Below, piece after piece: positions 34,343 to 42,697 of a stretch of 64,000 nucleotides of DNA. Both the position numbers and the translations under genes were made by a program. A model generated the notes under the pieces. It saw only the letters and a program-made list of their open reading frames with translations. It was not told where the DNA came from and made no database searches. Position 1 is the stretch's first letter. Each line of letters starts with the position of its first letter. The DNA is from Nocardiopsis mwathae (lineage in GTDB: Bacteria > Actinomycetota > Actinomycetes > Streptosporangiales > Streptosporangiaceae): assembly GCF_014201195.1 (NCBI RefSeq), contig NZ_JACHDS010000001.1:1116001-1180000 (forward strand), in the 5' to 3' direction.

Positions 34343-35752
34343 ATGCCCACATCCCCCACACTGTCCAAGAGAAGACGCGTCGGGCCACGAACCGGACACC
34401 GTCTCCTCACCTTCGTCGGCGCCGCGTCCCTGGTCCTGGGCACGGCCGTCGCTCCAGCGGCAGCGGACAGCCCCGCCGACGACGTCGTCACCAGCGACAA
34501 CGTGACCCACGTGGCCAACGTCCCCAAGCCGTCCCCGGTCACCAACACCAACTCCGACCTCGCGTTCACCGGCGACTACGCGATCTCCGGAAACTACGAC
34601 GGCTTCGTCATCTACGACATCTCCACCCCCGAATCCCCCCAGATCGTCAGCAAGGTCCTGTGCGAGGGCGGCCAGGGCGATGTCACCGTCAGCGGCGACC
34701 TGCTGTACTTCTCGGTCGACTACCCGCGGAGGAGTGAGGAGTGCGGCGCCGCGTCCAGCACGCCGGCGGACCCGACGGCCTTCGAGGGCATCCGCATCTT
34801 CGACATCTCCGACAAGACGGCGCCTCGGTACGTCGCGGCCATCCGGACCGACTGCGGATCGCACACCAACACCCTGGTCCCCGGTAAGGACGGCCGGACG
34901 GACTACATCTACGTCTCGTCCTACGCTCCCTCCGAACGGTTCCCGAACTGCCAGCCGCCGCACGACAAGATCTCGATCATCGAGGTCGATACGCACGACC
35001 CCGCCTCGGCCAAGGTCGTGGCCGAGCCCGTGCTGTTCCCGGACGGCGGCAACCACGACCAGCCCGGTCTGCTGCGTCCGACCGAGGGCTGCCACGACAT
35101 CACCGCCTACCCGGAGAAGGACATCGCGGCGGGCGCCTGCATGGGCGACGGCATCCTGATGGACATCAGCGACCCGGTCAACCCCGTGGTGACCGAGCAG
35201 GTGCGCGACACCAACTTCGCGTTCTGGCACTCGGCGACCTTCAGCAACGACGCCAAGACCGTCCTGTTCACCGACGAACTCGGCGGCGGCGGAGCGGCCA
35301 CCTGCAACGAGCGGATCGGCCCGGAGCGCGGCGCCAACGCCATCTACACCCTCAAGAACGGAAAGCTCGATTTCGAGGGCTACTACAAGCTGCCCCGGCA
35401 CCAGTCCGCGACCGAGAACTGCGTGGCGCACAACGGCTCGCTGATCCCGGTGCCCGGCCAGGACTTCTTCGTCCAGGCCTGGTACCAGGGCGGTGTCTCG
35501 ATCATCGACCTCAACGACCCGGCGAACGCCAGGGAGATCGGCTACTTCGACCGCGGCCCGATCGACGAGAACCGGCTCGTGGGCGGTGGCAGCTGGTCGG
35601 CCTACTACTACAACGGCTACATCTACTCCAACGACATGACCCGGGGGTTCGACGTCCTGAAGGTGGACGACCGGCGGCTCAGGCCGGCCGAGAAGGTCAC
35701 CTATGACGAGTTCAACCCGCAGAGCCAGCCGCGCTACAAGCCCGGCCGGTAG
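34343..35752 (+). CDS. Secreted LVIVD-repeat (beta-propeller) protein
   Basis: A 469-residue secreted protein. An N-terminal signal peptide has a basic start (KRRRVGPRTGHR) and a hydrophobic core ending in AVAPAAA, with cleavage before DSPAD. The rest has repeats of the LVIVD type, each with a strand and an IYDIS/IFDIS/ILMDIS element (NYDGFVIYDISTP, GIRIFDISDK, ILMDISDPVNP, VSIIDLNDP), expected to form a beta-propeller. Several His and acidic patches (GCHDIT, FWHSAT) could bind metal. AAGGAG is 6 bases before the ATG. Conserved in actinomycetes; function unknown. Confidence 0.85.
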   Translation: MPTSPTLSKRRRVGPRTGHRLLTFVGAASLVLGTAVAPAAADSPADDVVTSDNVTHVANVPKPSPVTNTNSDLAFTGDYAISGNYDGFVIYDISTPESPQIVSKVLCEGGQGDVTVSGDLLYFSVDYPRRSEECGAASSTPADPTAFEGIRIFDISDKTAPRYVAAIRTDCGSHTNTLVPGKDGRTDYIYVSSYAPSERFPNCQPPHDKISIIEVDTHDPASAKVVAEPVLFPDGGNHDQPGLLRPTEGCHDITAYPEKDIAAGACMGDGILMDISDPVNPVVTEQVRDTNFAFWHSATFSNDAKTVLFTDELGGGGAATCNERIGPERGANAIYTLKNGKLDFEGYYKLPRHQSATENCVAHNGSLIPVPGQDFFVQAWYQGGVSIIDLNDPANAREIGYFDRGPIDENRLVGGGSWSAYYYNGYIYSNDMTRGFDVLKVDDRRLRPAEKVTYDEFNPQSQPRYKPGR

Positions 35753-35778
35753 AGGCCGACCTACGGCCCGACGGACGA

Positions 35779-35810
35779 GCGGCCCGCGCCCGGGCAGGGG
35801 CGCGGGCCGC
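35779..35810. terminator. Bidirectional terminator, LVIVD gene and Mur ligase gene
   Basis: Perfect 13-bp stem (GCGGCCCGCGCCC and complement) with a 6-nt loop in the 76-bp convergent gap. Confidence 0.75.
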
Positions 35811-35828
35811 CGCGTGTCCGCGCCTCCC

Positions 35829-37058
35829 TCAGGCGGTGAACAGCCGTTCCGTCTCCGCGTCGATCACGTCCAGGGCCCGTCCGGTGAAGTACACCGTCCC
35901 CAGCACCAGCACGTGCTCGCCCATGCCCGCGATGTCCGCGGGTGCCAGGTCCTCGGCTTCCACCACCCGCCACGCGGCCGGGATCTCGTGTTCGAAGCGC
36001 AGGTGCTCGTCGGGCAGGCGTGCGAAGGTCACCGGAATGTCGCCGAGCTCCGCGATCGCGCCGTCGACATCCTTGTGGTCGGGGAAGCAGATCAGCGCGT
36101 GGTCGACACGCGGCCAGATCCCCCGGGCGTGCTCCAGCGCCACCCGGATCCCGGCCCGGTTGATCGCCGAGTCGATCAGCACCTCGGTCCCGCCCACCGT
36201 GTGCCGCGACAGCCGTGCGGGCAGCCGCAGCGAGGACAGCACCCGGTGCAGCCGCTCGGGGGAGGCGGGCGCGCGGCCCAGTACCGCCAGCATCCGGTGC
36301 GCCGCCGCGCACCCCAGCTCCGCCGAAGCCGCGGACAGCCCCGGCGGGAGCACGTCCGGCGACGGCCCCCGCCCCGACCCGGGGTGCACCACCTCGGGTC
36401 GGACCCGGTCCGCGGTCACCTCGGCCACGGTGGCGTCGACCACCTCCGCCACCTCGCCGGTCTGTGTCAGCCGGACGAACGCCACCGTACGCTCCCCGGC
36501 CACCCGCGCCTTCTCCCGGGCGATCTCGGCCACGGTGTCACCGATCAGGCCGACGTGCTCGGCGAACACCTTGGCCATCGCGACCACGGCCGGCTCCAGC
36601 AGCCGCAGCTCATCCCGGTAGCCGCCGATCCCCGCCTCCACCACGCAGACGTCGGCGCCGCGTCGCTCCGCCTCCAGCAGGCCGGCGGTCATGAACAGCG
36701 TGTTCGGCGAGAGGTAGCCGTCGTCCGACGGAGGACCGATCCGCTCCCGGGCCTTCTCGATGCGCGCGGCGATCTCCGCCAGCCCCGCCTCGTCGATCGC
36801 GACCCCGTTGAACCGGACCCGCTCACGATGGCTCCGGAAACTAGGGCCCGTGACCGTCACCACGTTCAACCCCGCCGCGGCCAGGCACGCCGACGCGTAG
36901 GTGGCGGTCGTCCCCTTGCCCTTGGACCCGACGACCCCCAGCACCGGCGGTTCCGCGATGTCCAGCTCCCGCCGCAGGTCCAGGGCGCGGGACAGGCTGC
37001 GGCGGTAGCCCGGGCGCTTCAGGCGCCACTCGGCGAAGAAGGTCTCGAAACTCGACAT
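35829..37058 (-). CDS. Mur ligase family protein, FolC-like paralogue
   Basis: A 409-residue protein of the Mur ligase/folylpolyglutamate synthase superfamily. The P-loop is VVGSKGKGTT (42-51). Later blocks parallel FolC: SPNTLFMTAGLLEAERRGAD, VCVVEAGIGGYRDELRL and FAEHVGLIGDTVAEIAREKA, where FolC has the DHTEYLG type. The C-terminal domain is recognisable (LIDSAINRAGIRVAL, like the DAAHNPAG block) but diverged. It probably ligates an amino acid to a carboxylate using ATP, but the substrate need not be folate because a true folC lies next to it, divergently. It is about 40 residues shorter than FolC. Confidence 0.8.
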   Translation of the reverse strand: MSSFETFFAEWRLKRPGYRRSLSRALDLRRELDIAEPPVLGVVGSKGKGTTATYASACLAAAGLNVVTVTGPSFRSHRERVRFNGVAIDEAGLAEIAARIEKARERIGPPSDDGYLSPNTLFMTAGLLEAERRGADVCVVEAGIGGYRDELRLLEPAVVAMAKVFAEHVGLIGDTVAEIAREKARVAGERTVAFVRLTQTGEVAEVVDATVAEVTADRVRPEVVHPGSGRGPSPDVLPPGLSAASAELGCAAAHRMLAVLGRAPASPERLHRVLSSLRLPARLSRHTVGGTEVLIDSAINRAGIRVALEHARGIWPRVDHALICFPDHKDVDGAIAELGDIPVTFARLPDEHLRFEHEIPAAWRVVEAEDLAPADIAGMGEHVLVLGTVYFTGRALDVIDAETERLFTA

Positions 37059-37203
37059 GCCCCCAGTACTACATCACCCGGCGGGTCCGCCCGACCGCAG
37101 CGCACCGGCCCCCACCAGCGCCGGGGCCGCGTGGTGCCGGTACCCGACCGGGTCCGCGGATGAGTAGGCTGAAGGACGTGCATACCCCGACCCATCTCCC
37201 GTC

Positions 37204-38553
37204 GTGAGTGACAAGGGCGCCCACGAGCGCTACACCCAGGTCGTCGCCGAGATCACCGCCCGCCGGGTCGAGACCGACATCGACCCGTCGACCGACCGCG
37301 TCCGGGCCCTCCTCGACCTCCTCGGCGAGCCCCAGCGCGCCTACCGCTCGATCCACCTGACGGGGACCAACGGCAAGACGTCCACCGCGCGGATGATCGA
37401 CGCGCTGCTGCGCGAGCGCCAGCTTCGGGTCGGCCGCTACACCAGCCCGCACCTGCGCACGATGCGGGAGCGGATCGTCATCGACGGGGAGCCCGTCTCC
37501 GAGGAGCGGTTCGTCGCCGCCTATGACGACATCCGCCCCTACGTCGACATGGTCGACGCGGGCTCCGACGTGCCGCTGTCCTTCTTCGAGGTGCTGACCG
37601 CCATGGCCTACGCCGTGTTCGCGGACACCCCGGTGGACGTGGCCGTCGTCGAGGTCGGCATGGGAGGCAGCTGGGACGCCACCAACGTGATCGACGCCGA
37701 CGTGGCCGTGGTCACCCCCATCGCCATCGACCACACCGAGTATCTTCCCGACAGCGTCGAGGGCATCGCCGAGGAGAAGGCCGGCATCATCAAGCCCGGC
37801 TCGGTCGTGGTCCTGGCGCAGCAGCAGCTTCCGGCCGCCGAGGTCCTGCTGCGCCGCGCGGCCGAAACCGGTGCCCAGGTGGCCCGCGAAGGCATGGAGT
37901 TCGGCGTCCTGCACCGCGAGATCGCGGTCGGCGGCCAGCAGCTCTCGGTCAAGGGGCTGCGCGGCGGCTACGAGGGCGTGTTCCTGCCGCTGTTCGGCTC
38001 CTTCCAGGCGGGGAACGCCGCCACGGCCATCGCGGCCGTCGAGGCGTTCGCCGCGCCCGGCGAGGGCGACGACGGCCTGGATCCGGAACTGGTCGCCACC
38101 GCGCTTGCCGGGGTCGACTCCCCGGGGCGCCTGGAGATCGTGCGGACCAGCCCCACCGTGCTGGTGGACGCCGCGCACAACCCCGCGGGGATGGCGGCGT
38201 CGGCGGCCACCCTGGAGGAGGCCTTCGGCTTCAGTCGGCTCGTGGGCGTCGTGGCGATCATGGCGGACAAAGACGTCGAAGGCATCCTGGAGCCGCTGGA
38301 GCCGCTGCTCGCGGAGGTCGTGGTCACCCGGAACTCCTCGCCGCGCAGCCTGAGCCCCGATCGGCTCCGGGAGATCGCGGAGCCGATCTTCGGTGCGGAG
38401 CGGGTGCATGTGGCCCAGCGGCTGGACGACGCCATCGACATGGGGGTCACGCTGGCGGAGGAGACCGGGGAGTTCGGCGGTACCGGTGTCCTGGTCACCG
38501 GCTCCGTGGTCACCGCCGGGGACGCCATTCACCTGGTCAAGGGGGGACAGTAG
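37204..38553 (+). CDS. folC: Bifunctional folylpolyglutamate/dihydrofolate synthase
   Basis: A 449-residue FolC, adding glutamates to folates (and glutamate to dihydropteroate). P-loop LTGTNGKTST (52-61), then the substrate loop RYTSPHL, the VEVGMGGSWDATNVI segment, the IDHTEYLPDSVEGIAEEKAG, cut here for length, and the C-terminal DAAHNPAGM motif. GTG at 37204 is the only start in a frame closed by TAG at 37165; no Shine-Dalgarno sequence is evident, and TAGGCT at 37165-37170 may be a -10. A DUF4233 gene begins 3 bp after its stop, so the two are coupled. Confidence 0.95.
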   Translation: MSDKGAHERYTQVVAEITARRVETDIDPSTDRVRALLDLLGEPQRAYRSIHLTGTNGKTSTARMIDALLRERQLRVGRYTSPHLRTMRERIVIDGEPVSEERFVAAYDDIRPYVDMVDAGSDVPLSFFEVLTAMAYAVFADTPVDVAVVEVGMGGSWDATNVIDADVAVVTPIAIDHTEYLPDSVEGIAEEKAGIIKPGSVVVLAQQQLPAAEVLLRRAAETGAQVAREGMEFGVLHREIAVGGQQLSVKGLRGGYEGVFLPLFGSFQAGNAATAIAAVEAFAAPGEGDDGLDPELVATALAGVDSPGRLEIVRTSPTVLVDAAHNPAGMAASAATLEEAFGFSRLVGVVAIMADKDVEGILEPLEPLLAEVVVTRNSSPRSLSPDRLREIAEPIFGAERVHVAQRLDDAIDMGVTLAEETGEFGGTGVLVTGSVVTAGDAIHLVKGGQ

Positions 38554-38556
38554 GAC

Positions 38557-38910
38557 ATGCGGACGATCTGCTCGGTCGTGCTCGCCTTCGAGGTCATCGT
38601 CATCGGCCTGGCCATCCCGGTGGCCATCAACCTCGGCGGGTACCCCCCGGCGCTGGCCGGCGGCGTGTGGGGCGGTCTGGCCGCCGCGGCGCTGGTACTC
38701 GCCGCCCTGCAGCGGTTCCGCTGGGGGTTCTACGCGGCCTGCGTGCTCCAGGCGGCCTTCCTCGCCAGCGGTTTCCTCGTTCCGGGGCTCGCCGTTCTGG
38801 GCGTCATCTTCGTGGGACTGTGGATCGCAGGCGTGATCCTCGGTAGGAAGACCGACGCGATGGCGTTCGAGCGAGCGGAGGCGCCGATGCCGGTGCCGGA
38901 GGCCGAGTAG
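38557..38910 (+). CDS. DUF4233 family membrane protein
   Basis: A 117-residue protein with four predicted membrane helices (about 5-25, 31-50, 58-76 and 79-95) and a short cytoplasmic tail ending APMPVPEAE. It is the small DUF4233 protein commonly found just after folC in actinobacteria; function unknown. The ATG is 3 bp after the folC stop. The last 54 bases of the gene are the first copy of the 104-bp tandem repeat that continues downstream, so its C-terminus may have been changed by repeat expansion. Confidence 0.88.
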   Translation: MRTICSVVLAFEVIVIGLAIPVAINLGGYPPALAGGVWGGLAAAALVLAALQRFRWGFYAACVLQAAFLASGFLVPGLAVLGVIFVGLWIAGVILGRKTDAMAFERAEAPMPVPEAE

Positions 38911-39301
38911 TTTCGGCGGTGGAGTGAGTGAGGAGCCGGAGCGCGGGTGGGGGTGCCGTCGCGATGGCGTTCGAGCGAGCGGAGGCGCCGATGCCGGTGC
39001 CGGAGGCCGAGTAGTTTCGGCGGTGGAGTGAGTGAGGAGCCGGAGCGCGGGTGGGGGTGCCGACGCGATGGCGTTCGAGCGAGCGGAGGCGCCGATGCCG
39101 GTGCCGGAGGCCGAGTGGTTTCGGCGGTGGAGTGAGTGAGGAGCCGGAGCGCGGGTGGGGGTGCCGACGCGATGGCGTTCGAGCGAGCGGAGGCGCCGAT
39201 GCCGGTGCCGGAGGCCGAGTGGTTTCGGCGGTGGAGTGAGTGAGGAGCCGGAGCGCGGGTGGGGGTGCCGTCGCGATGGCGTTCGAGCGAGCGGAGGCGC
39301 C
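38857..39301. repeat. 104-bp tandem repeat array, four copies plus a partial
   Basis: Copies begin at 38857, 38961, 39065, 39169 and 39273, each with GCGATGGCGTTCGAGCGAGC. The period is exactly 104 bp, not a multiple of three. Copies 1 and 2 contain GAGTAG (the DUF4233 stop in copy 1), copies 3 and 4 have GAGTGG. The base before GCGATGG varies (GTC or GAC). The fifth copy breaks off after 29 bp. Copy 1 overlaps the DUF4233 coding sequence; the rest is noncoding. Confidence 0.97.
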
Positions 39302-39531
39302 GCCACCGCGAACGGGTGGGGATGATCCCATCACCCGGCATGCCGTCGATGTGCTCTCCTCCGAATCCCTGGCACCCTCTGCGGTTCCGCCTCGGATTGG
39401 GTTGCTGAGGCGATAGGGTTACGGATGGCCGGGTCGGCGGTCACCGCTGCTCTTCCCCCAGGTTCCGGGCGCGTCGTGTTCCGCCGCCGAACCCCGCCGA
39501 TCATCAGCTAGCAGTCGAGGAGAGTGGCACC
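39302..39531. other. Upstream region of ndk
   Basis: About 230 bases following the repeat array. TAGGGT at 39414-39419 may be a -10 element for ndk. Nothing else identifiable; no gene seen on either strand. Confidence 0.4.
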
Positions 39532-39942
39532 GTGGAGCGCACCCTAGTCCTGATCAAGCCCGATGGTGTGCGTCGCAACATCATCGGCGAGGTCATCAGC
39601 CGCATCGAGCGCCGTGGCCTCAGGATCATCGCGATGGACCTGCGCACACTGACGCCCGACATCGCCAAGACGCACTACGAGGAGCACGCGGAGCGCCCCT
39701 TCTTCGACTCCCTCGTCGAGTTCATCACCGGCGGCCCGCTCGTCGCCATGGTGGTGGAGGGCGAACGCGCGGTGGAGGCCTTCCGCGCGCTGGCCGGTGC
39801 CACCGACCCCGTCGCGGCGGGCCCCGGCACCATCCGCGGCGACTTCGCGCTGGAGGTGCAGCAGAACATCGTGCACGGATCCGACTCCACCTACTCGGCC
39901 GAGCGCGAGATCAAGCTGTTCTTCCCCGACCTGGCCGCCTGA
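39532..39942 (+). CDS. ndk: Nucleoside-diphosphate kinase
   Basis: A 136-residue Ndk that moves the gamma phosphate among nucleoside triphosphates. The phosphate-accepting His115 is in NIVHGSDS, and [12 protein letters not shown] and the Kpn loop region are intact. GTG at 39532 has GAGGAGAG upstream. A rho-independent terminator follows, separating it from the mre operon. Confidence 0.97.
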   Translation: MERTLVLIKPDGVRRNIIGEVISRIERRGLRIIAMDLRTLTPDIAKTHYEEHAERPFFDSLVEFITGGPLVAMVVEGERAVEAFRALAGATDPVAAGPGTIRGDFALEVQQNIVHGSDSTYSAEREIKLFFPDLAA

Positions 39943-39966
39943 TCGTTTCCGACGGCGGGGAACCGC

Positions 39967-39991
39967 GCGCCGGGCGCAGCCCGGCGCTTTT
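39967..39991 (+). terminator. Rho-independent terminator of ndk
   Basis: Perfect 9-bp stem GCGCCGGGC/GCCCGGCGC, 3-nt loop, then TTTT. One of the few in this window with a T-run. Confidence 0.8.
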
Positions 39992-40176
39992 GCCTCTTGC
40001 CGGGCTGTGGCCAGGCATTTTCTGTCCTCGACAGCCCCTTGATTTCGGTGTGTTTACGTAACCATCGAAGTGCCGAGCGTTACGATACGGGTACTGAATC
40101 CGCTTCCGCGAGGAACGAGACCGTATTGACCGCCCCATGGGTGCAGCACCTGTTTTGGTGCCGCTGAGGACGATTC

Positions 40177-41211
40177 ATGACCAACAATCTCGCCTTTCTC
40201 GGCCGTGACATGGCGGTCGACCTCGGGACCGCGAACACCCTGGTGTACGTGCGCGGACGAGGCATCGTGCTGAACGAGCCCTCGGTCGTCGCGCTGAACA
40301 CCTCGACGGGGAAGATCGTCGCGGTCGGCATCGAGGCGAAACAGATGATCGGCCGGACACCCAGTAACATCACGGCGGTCCGGCCGCTGAAGGACGGCGT
40401 CATTGCCGACTTCGAGATCACCGAGCGCATGCTGCGCTATTTCATTCAGAAGATCCACCGCAGACGGCATTTCGCCAAGCCGCGCGTGATTGTGGCCGTG
40501 CCGAGCGGGATCACCTCAGTGGAGCACCGGGCCGTCAAGGAGGCCGGTTACCAGGCCGGTGCGCGCCGCGTGTACATCATCGAGGAGCCCATGGCCGCCG
40601 CCATCGGCGCGGGGCTACCCGTACACGAGCCGACCGGAAACATGGTGGTCGACATCGGCGGCGGCACCACCGAGGTCGCGGTCATCTCCATGGGCGGCAT
40701 CGTGACCTCGCAGTCGATCCGCGTCGGCGGCGACGAGCTGGACGAGGCCATCATGACCTTCGTCAAGAAGGAGCACTCCCTGATGATCGGGGAGCGCACG
40801 GCCGAGGAGATCAAGCTCGCCATCGGATCGGCCTACCCGACCGGGACCGAGGAGTTGCATGCCGAGGTCCGCGGCCGCGACCTCATCAGCGGGCTGCCCA
40901 AGACCGTGGTGCTCTCGGCCGCCGAGATCCGCCAGGCCATCGAGGAGCCGGTGACCTCGATCATCGACGCGGTGCGTACCTCACTCGACAAGTGCCCGCC
41001 CGAGCTGTCCGGCGACATCATGGACCGCGGGATCGCCGTGGCCGGGGGCGGTGCACTGCTGCGGGGGCTGGACGACCGTCTGCGGCACGAGACCGGGATG
41101 CCCATCCACCTCGCGGAGAACGCCCTCGACTCCGTGGCCATCGGCTCGGGCACCTGCGTGGAGAACTACGAGCGCCTCAACCAGGTGCTCGTTCCGGAAC
41201 GGCGGCGGTAA
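40177..41211 (+). CDS. mreB: Rod shape-determining protein MreB
   Basis: A 344-residue bacterial actin homologue. The ATP-binding motifs are seen: [18 protein letters not shown] (phosphate 1), IVDIGGG-type block [16 protein letters not shown] (phosphate 2), and the adenosine motif [14 protein letters not shown]. It organises peptidoglycan synthesis in rods or, in mycelial actinomycetes, spore walls. GAGGA lies before the ATG. A perfect TTACGTAA palindrome at 40054-40061 lies upstream in the likely promoter region. mreC starts 2 bp after its stop, beginning a five-gene operon with mreD, PBP2 and rodA. Confidence 0.97.
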   Translation: MTNNLAFLGRDMAVDLGTANTLVYVRGRGIVLNEPSVVALNTSTGKIVAVGIEAKQMIGRTPSNITAVRPLKDGVIADFEITERMLRYFIQKIHRRRHFAKPRVIVAVPSGITSVEHRAVKEAGYQAGARRVYIIEEPMAAAIGAGLPVHEPTGNMVVDIGGGTTEVAVISMGGIVTSQSIRVGGDELDEAIMTFVKKEHSLMIGERTAEEIKLAIGSAYPTGTEELHAEVRGRDLISGLPKTVVLSAAEIRQAIEEPVTSIIDAVRTSLDKCPPELSGDIMDRGIAVAGGGALLRGLDDRLRHETGMPIHLAENALDSVAIGSGTCVENYERLNQVLVPERRR

Positions 41212-41213
41212 GG

Positions 41214-42167
41214 GTGGGACGCGGCACCTCACGGTCGCGGCTTGCCCTCCTCCTCGCCATCGCCCTCGCCCTGATCATCCTGGACTCCAAGAACAGCGAC
41301 AATCCCGTCACGGCGGCGGCCCGCGCTGCGGGCGACGCCGCCTTCTCGCCCGTCGCCGCCGGCGTCTCCGCCGTCGCTCGACCGGTCAAGGGGGCCTACG
41401 CCGCGCTCACCGCCGCGCCGGGTGCCCGAGAACGGATCGCCGAACTGGAGGCGGAGAACAGGGAGCTGGCGGCCGCACTGGAGGACCGGAGCCGGGACGA
41501 GGGCCGCGCCGGGGAACTGGAGCGACTGCTCGGCCTGTCCGGTCTGGGCGGGTACGAGATCGTCCCCGCCCAGGCGGTGACCCGCGTGACGTCGCGCGGC
41601 CTGTCCTCCACGGTCACCATCGACGCCGGAACCCGCGACGGCGTCCACGCCGACATGACCGTGCTCAACGGTGACGGGCTGGTCGGCCGGGTCACCCGCG
41701 CCGAAGCGGACACCGCGACGGTCCTGCTGATCACCGACGCCTCCTCGGCCGTCGGCGCCCGGTTGGAGGGATCGGAACGGATCGGTGTGGCCGAGGGCGG
41801 ATCGCGGACCATCGGGGACAGCGTTCCGCTGAGATTCGAGCTGATGGACGCCGACGCGCAGGTCCGGGAGGGGGACAGGATCGTGACCCTGGGCTCGCAC
41901 GACGGCATGCCGTTCGTCCCGGGTGTGCCCATCGGGACGGTCGCCAAAGTGCGCGACACCCCCGGTGCGCTCAGCCGGGTGGCCGAGGTCGACCCGGCCG
42001 CGGACATCGGCGCCTTGGACATCGTCGGGGTGGTGGTCGCCGGCCCGGAGCGGGACCCCCGCGACTCGGTGCTGCCGCCGGCGCCGGAGCAGCGGCGCGT
42101 CACCGACGCACGAGCCGGCCGGGCGGCGCGGGTCCCGGGGGCGGTCGGATCGGGGGAGGTGCGATGA
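41214..42167 (+). CDS. mreC: Rod shape-determining protein MreC
   Basis: A 317-residue protein with one N-terminal membrane helix (LALLLAIALALIIL), a coiled coil (ERIAELEAENRELAAALEDR, residues about 75-95) and an extracytoplasmic beta domain with DAGTRDGVHADMTVLNGDGLVGRV, here split for length between DAGTRDGV and GLVGRV. It bridges MreB to PBP2 and RodA. The GTG at 41214 overlaps the end of the mreB message closely, indicating translational coupling. Its stop overlaps the mreD start by 4 bp (ATGA). Confidence 0.94.
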   Translation: MGRGTSRSRLALLLAIALALIILDSKNSDNPVTAAARAAGDAAFSPVAAGVSAVARPVKGAYAALTAAPGARERIAELEAENRELAAALEDRSRDEGRAGELERLLGLSGLGGYEIVPAQAVTRVTSRGLSSTVTIDAGTRDGVHADMTVLNGDGLVGRVTRAEADTATVLLITDASSAVGARLEGSERIGVAEGGSRTIGDSVPLRFELMDADAQVREGDRIVTLGSHDGMPFVPGVPIGTVAKVRDTPGALSRVAEVDPAADIGALDIVGVVVAGPERDPRDSVLPPAPEQRRVTDARAGRAARVPGAVGSGEVR

Positions 42168-42697
42168 AACCGGTGGTGACGACGGTTCTACTGGTGACGG
42201 CGGTGCTGGCGCAGGCCGCGGTGGTGAACCGGCTGCCGCTGCCCTGGGGGGTGGGGCCGGACCTGGTGGTACTGACCGTGACCGCGGTCGCGCTCGCCTC
42301 CACCCCGATGACCGGCGCGTTCGTCGGGTTCACGGCGGGCCTGGCGATGGACGTGCTGCCACCGGCCGACCACGAGGTGGGCCGCTACGCGCTGGTCCTG
42401 TGCCTGGCCGGGTACCTGGCCGGATGGGCGCCGACCTTCGGGATGCGCTCCTACTCGGTGGCCGCACTGGCGGCTTTCGGGGTGGCCACGGGGTTCGCGC
42501 TCATCGGGCTCGTGATCGGCGACCCCCGCTTCTCGCTCGGCGGCGCCTCCTGGACCATCCTGCTCAGCGTGGTGGTGACCATGCTGGTGAGCCCGCTGGT
42601 GCTCCACCCGGTGGGGAAGATCATGCGCTACCTGTCCCGTGACGACTTCGGCTCCGTGGCGGGCGCACCGTGGGCGGCGGGGAGTCTGCGCCGATGA
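42164..42697 (+). CDS. mreD: Rod shape-determining protein MreD
   Basis: A 177-residue membrane protein with about five hydrophobic helices, including the first (VTTVLLVTAVLAQAAVV) and a LPWGVGPDLVVLTVTAVAL segment typical of MreD. It is part of the elongasome. It begins with ATGA overlapping the mreC stop and ends with ATGA overlapping the PBP2 start. Confidence 0.92.
   Translation: MKPVVTTVLLVTAVLAQAAVVNRLPLPWGVGPDLVVLTVTAVALASTPMTGAFVGFTAGLAMDVLPPADHEVGRYALVLCLAGYLAGWAPTFGMRSYSVAALAAFGVATGFALIGLVIGDPRFSLGGASWTILLSVVVTMLVSPLVLHPVGKIMRYLSRDDFGSVAGAPWAAGSLRR

Noticed and set aside
34343-34470. Twin-arginine signal on the LVIVD protein.
   Set aside because: The basic N-terminus lacks the RRxFLK pattern; a Sec-type signal fits better.
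38857-39301. CRISPR array.
   Set aside because: Repeats are 104 bp and contiguous with no unique spacers, and there are no cas genes.
37069-39306. A 745-residue minus-strand open frame running through folC and the repeat array.
   Set aside because: It is antisense to folC and DUF4233, and its Arg/His/Pro-rich repeats simply mirror the 104-bp tandem repeat. High-GC antisense frame.
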